DNA of 17,285 nucleotides from Elusimicrobiaceae bacterium (GCA_024405075.1 JAKSPG010000012.1:1-17285); one strand, 5' to 3'. Positions 1-6,566 are shown, numbered from the stretch's first letter. The notes: generated by a model not told the origin, from the letters alone. Numbers and translations are program-made.

Positions 1-78
1 CTTATGGCGTAAAAAAACGGCTTTTAGGTTTGAAGCGAACTCCTACGGCCACTAGACCGAAAAACACAAAGAGCAAAA
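1..78. repeat. 78-bp direct repeat, copy 1 (may extend left of window)
   Basis: This block matches 249-326 at 77 of 78 positions; the only difference is A56 versus G304. Similarity stops abruptly after position 78. The left boundary cannot be seen because the repeat starts at the window edge. It includes the short inverted arms CGGCC/GACCG (45-58, imperfect in this copy). Read on the minus strand it carries the 3' part of a micro-ORF ending in TAA at 4-2. Confidence 0.95.
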
Positions 79-103
79 GCCAATCGTTTTTTATGCGCAG
101 CAT
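2..103 (-). CDS. possible 33-aa membrane micro-protein (copy 1)
   Basis: A minus-strand frame opens with ATG at 103-101 and ends with TAA at 4-2. The 33-residue product starts MLRIKNDW, has one hydrophobic run (LLLFVFFGLVAVGV, residues 9-22) and ends in a basic tail RFKPKSRFFTP. The last 24 residues are identical in the second copy at 250-348. There is no clear Shine-Dalgarno sequence, and the start codon lies inside a hairpin (73-116). It could be a real small single-pass membrane peptide, a relic of a longer gene's 3' end, or chance coding within a non-coding repeat. I do not recognise a family. Confidence 0.25.
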   Translation of the reverse strand: MLRIKNDWLLLFVFFGLVAVGVRFKPKSRFFTP

Positions 104-116
104 AATTGGCTTTTGC
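73..116. repeat. inverted repeat / long hairpin with nested stem
   Basis: GCAAAAGCCAAT (73-84) is the exact reverse complement of ATTGGCTTTTGC (105-116). The 20-nt loop contains a second perfect pair, TATGC (92-96) and GCATA (100-104), around GCA. The right half of repeat copy 1 runs into the first arm. On the minus strand the ATG of the micro-ORF lies within the inner stem. No U-tract follows, so it is not an obvious terminator. Confidence 0.8.
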
Positions 117-248
117 GGGATTTGCCGGGAGGCAAAGCGCGATTCTCCTAGAAGGCGTTTTTACCCTGCGGGCCGCCGCTTATCTATCACCTACCACTTA
201 ATTAAATTTCCCTTTCACCTTGTTACGTTACATCAAAAAAAACAGCCA
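117..248. other. intergenic stretch between the two repeat copies
   Basis: I see no convincing gene, RNA gene or terminator here. Reading frames crossing it include the repeats and do not resemble proteins. It contains a GC-rich patch (about 118-180, with small inverted pieces such as CCC-TGC-GGG) and then an AT-rich patch with a GTTACGTTAC direct repeat and a poly-A run. Together with the repeats it makes the first 381 bases free of any conventional gene. Confidence 0.5.
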
Positions 249-326
249 CTTATGGCGTAAAAAAACGGCTTTTAGGTTTGAAGCGAACTCCTACGGCCAC
301 TAGGCCGAAAAACACAAAGAGCAAAA
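249..326. repeat. 78-bp direct repeat, copy 2
   Basis: Second copy of the repeat at 1-78, with one mismatch. Here the internal inverted repeat CGGCC-acta-GGCCG (293-306) is perfect. The unit is bounded on the right by unrelated sequence that holds the promoter of the lipoprotein gene at 382. On the minus strand the mismatch is a third-position change (GGT/GGC, both Gly) in the frame of the micro-ORF. Confidence 0.95.
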
Positions 327-348
327 ATCTCGTCGTAAAAATAAACAT
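250..348 (-). CDS. possible 32-aa membrane micro-protein (copy 2)
   Basis: The minus-strand frame starts with ATG at 348-346 and ends with TAA at 252-250. It encodes 32 residues beginning MFIFTTRF and then the same 24-residue hydrophobic-plus-basic end as copy 1 (LLFVFFGLVAVGV then RFKPKSRFFTP). The first eight residues are unrelated to copy 1, yet both frames keep an ATG a similar distance upstream. A TATAAC hexamer on the minus strand (371-366) overlaps the plus-strand TATAAT and could serve as its -10. No Shine-Dalgarno sequence is visible. Function unknown; coding status uncertain. Confidence 0.25.
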   Translation of the reverse strand: MFIFTTRFLLFVFFGLVAVGVRFKPKSRFFTP

Positions 349-364
349 GCCGTCTTTTCAAAAG

Positions 365-373
365 TGTTATAAT
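365..373 (+). promoter_or_regulatory. extended -10 promoter of the lipoprotein gene (leaderless)
   Basis: TGT followed by a perfect TATAAT (368-373) forms an extended -10 element. The ATG at 382 begins only nine bases after the last T, so the expected start point (about 380) nearly coincides with the start codon. No Shine-Dalgarno sequence fits in the gap. No good -35 is seen at the usual distance. Confidence 0.65.
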
Positions 374-381
374 GTAACCAC

Positions 382-1041
382 ATGAAACGCTTTTTAATGC
401 TTCTCTTACTTACTTCAGCCGCGGCGTGCAGCTCGCTGTTCCCTTACAAGGATCAAAGCGTGGATTTTCTACACGATATGGAAAAATCACCCGACGATTA
501 CTTGGGGCAGGTGGTTTCGTTTAGCGGAGAAGTGCGCGGAATAAACGAAGACGCCCTCCGTGCGCGATTGGTACTTAAAATCGCCGTGCCGCTGTATTAC
601 TACACGGCGGAAAAAAATTCACCTTCATATGAGTTATTGCTGGTTACGTTTGATAAAAAATCAATACCGCAAATGACGGGCATTAAACGCGGACACGAGC
701 TAAAAATTTTGGCCCGGGTAGCGGGATATGAAACACGGACGAATTTAATCGGGACCCAGGTTAGTGTACTGCACTTAAAAGCATTTGCCCTGGCGGACCG
801 CACCACACACCAAGATTTTTTCCGCCCGGAAGCCCCCCAACGACAGCTGTACGAATCATGGAAAACAGGACGACTCTTTTTTAAGGAATATCCCGCCGAT
901 ATTGAAAAAAAATACGCGGTTTCTTCTCCCGCGCTATCCCCCGAACGCCCCCCTATAACTACAAAAGAAAAAGACATTGTATACGACGAAGAAGACCCAC
1001 CGTTTGATGTAAATGCACCCGCCGCCAATGACAAAAATTAG
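382..1041 (+). CDS. predicted lipoprotein, possibly Slp-like / OB-fold
   Basis: The 219-residue protein starts MKRFLMLLLLTSAAAC, a short signal peptide ending in a lipobox (AAAC, lipidated Cys16) followed by SS. It should therefore be a membrane-anchored lipoprotein facing the periplasm. Residues about 35-135 (DDYLGQVVSFSGEVRGI ... ELKILARVAGY) have the strand pattern of an OB-like barrel and loosely recall Slp-family outer-membrane lipoproteins; that assignment is tentative. The last 50 residues are low-complexity, proline-rich and acidic, probably disordered. The gene stands alone on the plus strand between a leaderless promoter and a bidirectional terminator. No substrate or partner can be inferred. 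Confidence 0.85.
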   Translation: MKRFLMLLLLTSAAACSSLFPYKDQSVDFLHDMEKSPDDYLGQVVSFSGEVRGINEDALRARLVLKIAVPLYYYTAEKNSPSYELLLVTFDKKSIPQMTGIKRGHELKILARVAGYETRTNLIGTQVSVLHLKAFALADRTTHQDFFRPEAPQRQLYESWKTGRLFFKEYPADIEKKYAVSSPALSPERPPITTKEKDIVYDEEDPPFDVNAPAANDKN

Positions 1042-1047
1042 CCAAAA

Positions 1048-1074
1048 GAAAACCCCGCATGAAGCGGGGTTTTC
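1048..1074. terminator. bidirectional intrinsic terminator
   Basis: GAAAACCCCGC (1048-1058) pairs perfectly with GCGGGGTTTTC (1064-1074) around a five-base loop. The T-run of the arm gives a U-tract on the plus strand, and TTTTCTTTTGG follows on the minus strand. It lies just after the stop of the lipoprotein gene and 18 bases past the stop of the convergent pilin gene, so it probably serves both. Confidence 0.9.
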
Positions 1075-1091
1075 GTTCTCGTAAAAGAGAA

Positions 1092-1634
1092 TTAGTCGTT
1101 GCTAACCGGGCCGGGGCAATCGCCAGTTACACCGGTGCTGCAGCATTTGTGGCTGGCAACAGCGTCCACACCGCAGAAGTCGGCGCACAAGGCATCGCCA
1201 TTATCATCTGCACCCGTGCAGGTAGTGTCGTTGCTCGCATAGAAGCGGGTCAAGCTATATTTATACTGCAAGGTGCCGTTAGACGAAGCGCGGGTAGCCG
1301 TGGCTTTACCGCTGGTGTAATCGGTTCCGGAAAGTTCAATTCTAAAACCGTTACCATTGGTACCGTTGGTCGGGTTACCTTTGGTGTAGAACACAGAACC
1401 GGTTGCGCCTTTGGGGGCCACGTCCAACGCCGTAAAGGCGGCGGTGTACCGATTGATTTGCAAGTATTTGCGTTGTTCAGCTTGGGCAATATTACCAAGC
1501 AAGGTTACCGCTTCAGACATTCTGGAGCGTTCTACCGCTTTGAAGTATTGCGGCAAGGCCATAGCGGCCAAGATCCCGATGATGAGAACCACCACCAAGA
1601 GTTCAATCAGGGTGAAACCCTTATTAGTATTCAT
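1092..1634 (-). CDS. type IV pilin-like protein with Cys-rich tail (pilin 1)
   Basis: The 180-residue product begins MNTNKG^FTLIELLVVVLII, a class III prepilin signal. Cleavage is expected after Gly6, with Glu at mature position 5, Pro at 22 (ALPQY), and a long N-terminal hydrophobic helix. This is PilE/major-pilin type. The start at 1634 is chosen over an in-frame upstream codon because AGGAGG (1644-1639) precedes it by four bases. The C-terminal 50 residues carry six cysteines (TC, LC, FC, CC, DC), consistent with three disulfides. Residues 90-160 resemble the pilin at 4230-4787 (FYTKG, LCADFCGV against FYTRG, LCTDFMGV). It lies 115 bases downstream of the GT2 gene but has its own promoter. 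The substrate or structural role of the pilus is unknown. Confidence 0.93.
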   Translation of the reverse strand: MNTNKGFTLIELLVVVLIIGILAAMALPQYFKAVERSRMSEAVTLLGNIAQAEQRKYLQINRYTAAFTALDVAPKGATGSVFYTKGNPTNGTNGNGFRIELSGTDYTSGKATATRASSNGTLQYKYSLTRFYASNDTTCTGADDNGDALCADFCGVDAVASHKCCSTGVTGDCPGPVSND

Positions 1635-1663
1635 AAAACCTCCTACAGTTTTATATATATTTT

Positions 1664-1685
1664 GGTAACCCACCAGGGGGCTACC
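1664..1685 (-). promoter_or_regulatory. hairpin in the leader of pilin 1
   Basis: On the minus strand GGTAGCCC (1685-1678) pairs with GGGTTACC (1671-1664), with one G-U pair that would be an A-C mismatch on the plus strand. This fits an RNA structure in the pilin leader, about 30 bases upstream of the Shine-Dalgarno sequence. It may stabilise the mRNA; no ligand or regulator is suggested. Confidence 0.5.
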
Positions 1686-1690
1686 TTTTT

Positions 1691-1719
1691 AGTGTAGCAG
1701 TAATAAAGATAAAAATCAA
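1691..1719 (-). promoter_or_regulatory. sigma70-like promoter of pilin 1
   Basis: On the minus strand TTGATT (1719-1714) is followed after exactly 17 bases by TACACT (1696-1691). The implied start point is near 1684, giving a leader of about 50 nt with a hairpin and an AGGAGG site. It lets this pilin be expressed apart from the glycosyltransferase genes upstream. Confidence 0.6.
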
Positions 1720-1748
1720 GCTTTATTTTTTATTTTTTTGGGCCAAAA

Positions 1749-2696
1749 CTATTTATCAAAATTAATCCGCTCTTTTTCTACTACAAGCGGCCGCCGTAGC
1801 ACCTGGGTTAAAATCGCCCCGATATATTCGCCCAGTATGCCCAAAAACACCAACTGCACCGACGCAAAGAACAACACTGCCAGCAAAATTGGCGCTGTGC
1901 CCATAGGGAATTTATCCCAAAAGCAAAGTTTCAGTAGCAGGTACACACACGCCAACAAAAAGCTGGTTAACCCCAGGGCAAACCCACCCAATGCCGCTAA
2001 CCGCAACGGCACTTTGGAATGGTTGGTAAACCCAATCATAGCGTTGTCGTATAAGGTGTAAAAATTATTTTTGGTAAATCCGCTTTTGCGTACCGGTTGT
2101 TTGAAAGAAATTAGTTTTTTGGCATATCCCAGTTCGCACACCAAACCGCGCAGGTACGGGTACGGATCCGCCAACCGGCGCAGGGTATCTACCACACTTT
2201 TATCAAACAAACCAAATCCGGTACAGTTAGCCACCAACTCGGCCCCGGAATCGTTTACCAAATTAAGTAACCAATAATATAATTTGCGAACAGCAAAGAA
2301 AAGTTTGTTTTCAAAGCTCTGCTCTTTCTGCCCCAGCACGACAGGAAAACCTTCTTCCCACCCAGCCAAAAACGCACTGATGAGTTCGGGCGGGTCTTGT
2401 AAGTCAGAGGCTAAATAGATAACAGCATCCCCGTACGCTTGCAAAATGCCGTAATACGGGCTTCGGATATGGCCGAAGTTACGCGCGTTGGCAATTACCT
2501 TAAGCCGTTTGTCTTGCGCTGCCAGTTGGCGCAACACTGAAAGGGTGTTATCGGTAGAAGCGTTGTCCAAAATGATTTGTTCGTAATCATATTTATCCGC
2601 CCACTTTGCCATTTCGGCTTTGACGGCCTGATAAAGCGGGGAAACGTTGTCCTGCTCGTTAAACGCGCTAGACACGATGGATATTTTTTTCTTCAT
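1749..2696 (-). CDS. GtrB/ArnC-like polyprenyl-phosphate glycosyltransferase (GT2)
   Basis: The 315-residue protein has an N-terminal GT-A fold: SSAFNEQDN (9-17), DNASTDNT (44-51), NARNFGH (70-76), and the catalytic/metal region SDLQDPPE (97-104), as in DPM1/GtrB/ArnC enzymes. Two membrane helices follow (about 230-255 and 265-292, with the family motif LGILGEYIG) and then a short cytoplasmic tail. Family members transfer a sugar from a nucleotide-sugar to undecaprenyl phosphate on the inner face of the membrane. AGGAGG (2711-2706) lies nine bases before the ATG, and the gene overlaps the upstream GT-C gene by 29 bases. The likely role is to make the lipid-linked sugar used by the neighbouring GT-C enzyme; the sugar is unknown. 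Confidence 0.93.
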   Translation of the reverse strand: MKKKISIVSSAFNEQDNVSPLYQAVKAEMAKWADKYDYEQIILDNASTDNTLSVLRQLAAQDKRLKVIANARNFGHIRSPYYGILQAYGDAVIYLASDLQDPPELISAFLAGWEEGFPVVLGQKEQSFENKLFFAVRKLYYWLLNLVNDSGAELVANCTGFGLFDKSVVDTLRRLADPYPYLRGLVCELGYAKKLISFKQPVRKSGFTKNNFYTLYDNAMIGFTNHSKVPLRLAALGGFALGLTSFLLACVYLLLKLCFWDKFPMGTAPILLAVLFFASVQLVFLGILGEYIGAILTQVLRRPLVVEKERINFDK

Positions 2697-4227
2697 GGGA
2701 CGCGGCCTCCTTTTTTACAATGGGATGAACGGTATATACGCAAATATCACGGCCAAAAACTAACGGAGCGCCATCTTCATCAATATCATTTTCAACCGCT
2801 GTATAAATGAGGTGTATATGGGAACATAGCGGCATCAAAATGGGAGCCTTGGGCGTTTGACGCCACGTATCAGCCGCATTTTGTTTAGTCAGGCGGATAA
2901 TTTCCAACTTACGTTGCGGCGGAACATAATAGTTAAACATATAAGGTAAAGCCGCATCCGGGTAGCCGGTACGTGCCATATCTACAAATACACGCGGAGC
3001 TTGCATTTTTTCCGTTAGGTACCAAAACGCCTCCCGCAGCCCCGTATATTCCGCCCAGTGCAAATGATCTAATTCCAAGTACGAATGAACCCAACATACC
3101 AGTAACAACGGCCACAACACCAACCACGCGGCATGTTGCTTGTACAGATGAACTAAAAATTCCGCCAGTAATAAAAGTAGTACCGGCATGGCAGGTAAAA
3201 AGTAGCGGTCCAACCATAAATTATAACGCGTAGAAATCACACTTAGTACAAGTAGTAGCAGTAATATTTGCCCTAACGGCAACATGACGTCAACCCGTTT
3301 GAAAATCTCTTTTTTGTCTGTAAACGCCAGCGACACAAGCGCAATAATACTTGCGTACAACATAACCGTAAAAACGCGAATGGACCCCAGCAAAAACTCC
3401 AGCGCATCCAGGGTAGCTTTAAGGACCGGTGTAGCAAACCACCAGGAACTGCCGGGCCGGCTCATAAACCAAAGCGTATGTATAAGCCAAAAACTCCACA
3501 CAACAAATACGGCGGCCGTTCCCCAAAAGGTCCACGCACGCCCGGTTTTATAACAACAAGCATAAATAAATAAAATAAGTGCCGCGGCAAAAAAGAGTGC
3601 CGCACAAAAATAATGGCTATACGCGCCTGCAAGTCCTGCCCCAAAAAACCACATCCACTGGCTCACAGCCGGGACTTGACGACGGCACAAATAGTCCAAT
3701 AGCGTCAAAGCCTGAAGCGAAAAAACCGTCGTACACAAAATAGCTAACGAATACGTCCGCACAATTGCTCCGTAAGCTACCAAAATAAACGCCCCGGACA
3801 TAAGTGTAACAAAAATCCACTTTTTAAGTAACGACCAATACTTAGGAGCAAATACCCACACCGACACTACCGCTAACGCCCCTAATAAAGCACTGTAGAG
3901 GTGAAGCCAAAAAGGCGTGAACGGAAATATACGCGTCCACCCCCAAAGCGATACGTTAAAAAGCGGCAAATTTACATCCTGTAGTAGCATTTCCTTCCAA
4001 ATAAAAGAAAGAGGCAACGTAGGCCAGGCCGTAACGGCGGAGTATAATTCGTCGTATTGAAACCCGTTAGTCAAATGCGCAAAACGCTGCCCAAACATAT
4101 ACAGCGCCACCGCCGTGGAAACCGCCACACAAACAGCTGTTATAATGCGTGCACAAGAGCTTTCCACGCGTTGTATACGAGCCCGGGTCTGCTCCTGCTT
4201 AAGGAAAGATTTAAGTTTTGCAAACAT
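2668..4227 (-). CDS. GT-C membrane glycosyltransferase (GT39/ArnT-like)
   Basis: This is a 519-residue polytopic membrane protein with about ten hydrophobic helices. After the first helix comes the acidic pair YDELY (Asp59-Glu60), followed by a segment QDVNLPLF that corresponds to the HPPLY region of PMT/ArnT-type enzymes. These are hallmarks of the GT-C fold, which uses polyprenyl-phosphate sugars on the periplasmic side. The start at 4227 lies two bases after the stop of the upstream pilin (TAATTATG) with no Shine-Dalgarno sequence, so translation should be coupled to the pilin. An in-frame extension to 4302 would run into the pilin gene and is less likely. The 3' end overlaps the GT2 gene. 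The acceptor is unknown; the adjacent pilin is the obvious candidate. Alternatives are lipid A or other glycans. Confidence 0.88.
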   Translation of the reverse strand: MFAKLKSFLKQEQTRARIQRVESSCARIITAVCVAVSTAVALYMFGQRFAHLTNGFQYDELYSAVTAWPTLPLSFIWKEMLLQDVNLPLFNVSLWGWTRIFPFTPFWLHLYSALLGALAVVSVWVFAPKYWSLLKKWIFVTLMSGAFILVAYGAIVRTYSLAILCTTVFSLQALTLLDYLCRRQVPAVSQWMWFFGAGLAGAYSHYFCAALFFAAALILFIYACCYKTGRAWTFWGTAAVFVVWSFWLIHTLWFMSRPGSSWWFATPVLKATLDALEFLLGSIRVFTVMLYASIIALVSLAFTDKKEIFKRVDVMLPLGQILLLLLVLSVISTRYNLWLDRYFLPAMPVLLLLLAEFLVHLYKQHAAWLVLWPLLLVCWVHSYLELDHLHWAEYTGLREAFWYLTEKMQAPRVFVDMARTGYPDAALPYMFNYYVPPQRKLEIIRLTKQNAADTWRQTPKAPILMPLCSHIHLIYTAVENDIDEDGAPLVFGRDICVYTVHPIVKKEAASHEEKNIHRV

Positions 4228-4229
4228 AA

Positions 4230-4787
4230 TTACAAGGAGAAAGCCGTGCGCGGATCCGGCGGTAATTCTGACGGCAATTCCACACCCATAAAATCGGTGC
4301 ACAAGGTTTGGTTTTTATCGTTCTGAATATGCGGAACACAATACACCATTTTGTCTTCAAAGGGCTGAATAATGGAATAGTCGTATTTATCAGACCCCAC
4401 CCGGTCTGCCGTGATAAACCAGTGTCCGCCTATCTCTTCAAAATAGACTTTGTAGCCCTGCCGGGGCTGTCCGTCGGGGTCTTTACCGCGGGTATAAAAA
4501 ATAGTATTTTCCGACCCATTAGCATACGCATTATCACTCGAGGGGGTACGTACATACACAGGAACAGCATCCAATAAATGCCAATACTTGGTATAATGGT
4601 GCCGGGTAAGTAACGAGCGTTCCTGCGCGGATAGTTCGGTCCCCAACAATGCTAATACATCGGAAATACGCATGCGCTCAATGGCGCGCTCATAGTACGA
4701 AAACGCCATGGCCGCCAATATCGCCACAATCAATATGGCCACTACCATTTCCAATAATGTAAAACCACCCTTTTTTTGTATCAACAT
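4230..4787 (-). CDS. type IV pilin-like / pseudopilin protein (pilin 2)
   Basis: The 185-residue product starts MLIQKKGG^FTLLEMVVAIL, a prepilin signal with cleavage after Gly8 and Glu at mature position 5. It lacks the usual ALPQY proline (AFSYY here), which is more like a minor pilin or pseudopilin. The start at 4787 is preceded by TAGGAGA (4798-4792), whose TAG is also the stop of the upstream gene. The C-terminal half aligns by eye with pilin 1: FYTRGK, YDYSII, then two cysteines in YCVPH and LCTDFMGV. It is the third gene of the five-gene operon, between the thiol reductase and the GT-C gene. Likely role: a minor pilin, or the specific client of the neighbouring modification genes. Confidence 0.9.
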   Translation of the reverse strand: MLIQKKGGFTLLEMVVAILIVAILAAMAFSYYERAIERMRISDVLALLGTELSAQERSLLTRHHYTKYWHLLDAVPVYVRTPSSDNAYANGSENTIFYTRGKDPDGQPRQGYKVYFEEIGGHWFITADRVGSDKYDYSIIQPFEDKMVYCVPHIQNDKNQTLCTDFMGVELPSELPPDPRTAFSL

Positions 4788-4795
4788 ACACTCTC

Positions 4796-5974
4796 CTAGA
4801 TGTTCCCTAACAACAGCCAAAACAACCCCAAAAACACCACACACAAAAGTAACTTCATCAACCCCAGGTGATTTTTGAGGAAGTCGTTAAACCGCTTGGA
4901 CTCACACCCTAGTAACGCAAGCACAAACACAGCCACCAGTGGCAAAATAAACATCAAATTGTAAACAATCAAATAGAACACGGCACAGACACGGAAAGCC
5001 GGGTCTTGCATAATTAGCACGCACGTGGGCACATAGACCTGCCCCGTACACACAGCTTCCACCAGCGACACGCCAAACCCTACCGCCAACGCACAAAGCG
5101 TCAAACGCCACAAACTTTTATTGCCTTTGTCGCGCAGAAAAAAACCCATGATTTTGTGGATACGCGTTTTATTTGAAAGGGACAACTGCAGAATCATACC
5201 GTCGGATTTTTTCGTTTTGAGGTAGACGTAAAAATCGTACAACGCCAACACAAAAAACAGCAAACATAAACCCGCCGTTAAGATATAAAACGTTTTAATC
5301 ACGTACGCAAAACCGCGCAATGCATACAAAAATTTAAATACGCCTATTCCTAAAAGCAAATACGCGCAAAACACAGCCGCGCAATAAGCAGTCCCCACTA
5401 CAATAATTTCCCGACGAGTATATTTGTATACCGTTAAGAACGAGATAAAAAATACAATCACCGCAAACGCACACGGGTTAACGCCGTCCACCAGCCCAGC
5501 TACGATAATGGCCCACCATGTAATCTGTTTAAAAGCCTCGCGCGTTTGCTCTTCGCCGGCAGCTTGCGTTTGCACAACGGTTTTTTCGTGAAGCAGCAGC
5601 GCCTTTTCTATGGCGGTCTCGGCATACGTGCCGATTTCGGTCGGGTAGCCCATTAGAAACGTACTGCCTACTGCCGCGGCCGGATAGCCAAGGTTTTTAT
5701 CGGGGATGCCATAAGCTTTAGCCGTTTGGGCAAAAATTAAATGGTTGCCGTCTTGCGTGATGTCATACTCGGAGAAAGCAACCTTATCTTTGTATTTTTC
5801 TTTTAGTTTACCCCAGTACTCCGATTTTAGTTTATTGCAATGCACGCAAGAGGGGCTGACAAATAACGCAAATTGTAGTTTTTCCTGCGTGGGCGCAGCC
5901 GCCCGGGCCACCGACGGGAAAACGGCGGAAAACCCCACTAGGAAAATACCGACTAACCAAGCAAATTTCTTCAT
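4796..5974 (-). CDS. thioredoxin-like + CcdA/DsbD-like transmembrane thiol reductase
   Basis: The protein is 392 residues. A signal peptide (MKKFAWLVGIFLVGF ... ARA^AAP) precedes a thioredoxin-fold domain with CVHC (43-46) and a proline loop near 98. After a linker (about 130-150) come six or more membrane helices with two conserved cysteines: Cys168 in GVNPCAF and Cys309 in EAVCTGQVY. That pattern matches CcdA/DsbD-type transporters, which carry electrons from cytoplasmic thioredoxin across the membrane. Here the periplasmic thioredoxin is fused at the N-terminus. The start at 5974 follows a GAGG site that overlaps the TGA of the marC-like gene. Its place directly before a pilin gene suggests disulfide reduction or isomerisation of exported Cys-containing proteins. 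Cytochrome c maturation is an alternative, but no such genes are visible. Confidence 0.88.
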   Translation of the reverse strand: MKKFAWLVGIFLVGFSAVFPSVARAAAPTQEKLQFALFVSPSCVHCNKLKSEYWGKLKEKYKDKVAFSEYDITQDGNHLIFAQTAKAYGIPDKNLGYPAAAVGSTFLMGYPTEIGTYAETAIEKALLLHEKTVVQTQAAGEEQTREAFKQITWWAIIVAGLVDGVNPCAFAVIVFFISFLTVYKYTRREIIVVGTAYCAAVFCAYLLLGIGVFKFLYALRGFAYVIKTFYILTAGLCLLFFVLALYDFYVYLKTKKSDGMILQLSLSNKTRIHKIMGFFLRDKGNKSLWRLTLCALAVGFGVSLVEAVCTGQVYVPTCVLIMQDPAFRVCAVFYLIVYNLMFILPLVAVFVLALLGCESKRFNDFLKNHLGLMKLLLCVVFLGLFWLLLGNI

Positions 5975-5981
5975 AAAAACC

Positions 5982-6566
5982 TCATAATTTAACGAAGGTG
6001 GAAATACCACTCATCACCATATCTACCGACATCAAAATTAAGATCATCCCCGTCAACCGTTCAATGGCCGCCAACCCGCGTTTGCCCAATAATTTGCTAA
6101 GCGGGAAGGAACACATCAAAATAACGGAATTGATAATAGAAGCCACTATCACCGCAAACAACGTCAGCATTTTGGGTTGTTGGGCTGCGGTAATCATGAC
6201 GATAGAAAGTGCCGCCGGGCCCGCCACCAGCGGAATGGCCAGCGGCACAATAAAGGGCTCATCCTCTTTGGGGTCATTTTTCGGTTCTTCTTCGTTACCG
6301 AAAACCAATTTAACCGAGATAATAAATAAAATAATTCCGCCTGCAATACTCAGCGAATACTCCTGAATACCAAACGCGCGCAAAAACCACTTACCCAAAA
6401 AGAGGAATGTTACCATAATAAATAGCGCAATTACTAATTCGCGGATGAGCACAATTTTACGACGTTCGGGTGCTACTTTTTTAAGTGCGGCAATAAACAA
6501 GGGAATGTTGCCAAAACCGTCCATCACTAATGCAATCGTAATAACCGAAGAAATAAAAGAATCCAT
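5982..6566 (-). CDS. MarC-family integral membrane protein
   Basis: The 194-residue protein has six hydrophobic helices and the MarC/YhgN signatures: MDGFGNIPLFI near the N-terminus, IAGGIILFIISVKLVFG in the middle, PLAIPLVAGPAALSIV after the acidic loop, and ERLTGMILILMSVDMVMSGI at the end. MarC-family function is not firmly established, and the old link to antibiotic resistance was not upheld. The start at 6566 has AGAGGT (6576-6571) four bases upstream. It heads the minus-strand operon; only seven bases separate it from the thiol reductase gene. Whether it takes part in pilin maturation or is only co-transcribed cannot be told. Confidence 0.92.
   Translation of the reverse strand: MDSFISSVITIALVMDGFGNIPLFIAALKKVAPERRKIVLIRELVIALFIMVTFLFLGKWFLRAFGIQEYSLSIAGGIILFIISVKLVFGNEEEPKNDPKEDEPFIVPLAIPLVAGPAALSIVMITAAQQPKMLTLFAVIVASIINSVILMCSFPLSKLLGKRGLAAIERLTGMILILMSVDMVMSGISTFVKL

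Noticed and set aside
73..116. Integron attC site
   Set aside because: The two-stem fold recalls attC, but no GTTRRRY/RYYYAAC core pair and no integrase or cassette array is present.
30..260. Plus-strand frame of 76 codons starting MKRTPTATRP
   Set aside because: It runs through the direct repeat and the GC- and AT-rich spacer, has no ribosome site and an unprotein-like composition.
1..326. CRISPR array
   Set aside because: Only two copies of a 78-bp unit with a 170-bp gap; too long and too few, and no cas genes.
1664..1690. Plus-strand terminator (hairpin followed by TTTTT)
   Set aside because: No plus-strand gene ends there, and the stem pairs fully only as minus-strand RNA, so it is listed as a leader hairpin.
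1059..1697. Long plus-strand frame of 212 codons antisense to pilin 1
   Set aside because: It begins inside the terminator hairpin and mirrors the codons of a clear pilin gene; a shadow frame.
4228..4302. N-terminal extension of the GT-C protein to 4302
   Set aside because: It overlaps the pilin 2 gene by over 70 bases, and its extra residues are not membrane-like; the coupled ATG at 4227 is better.
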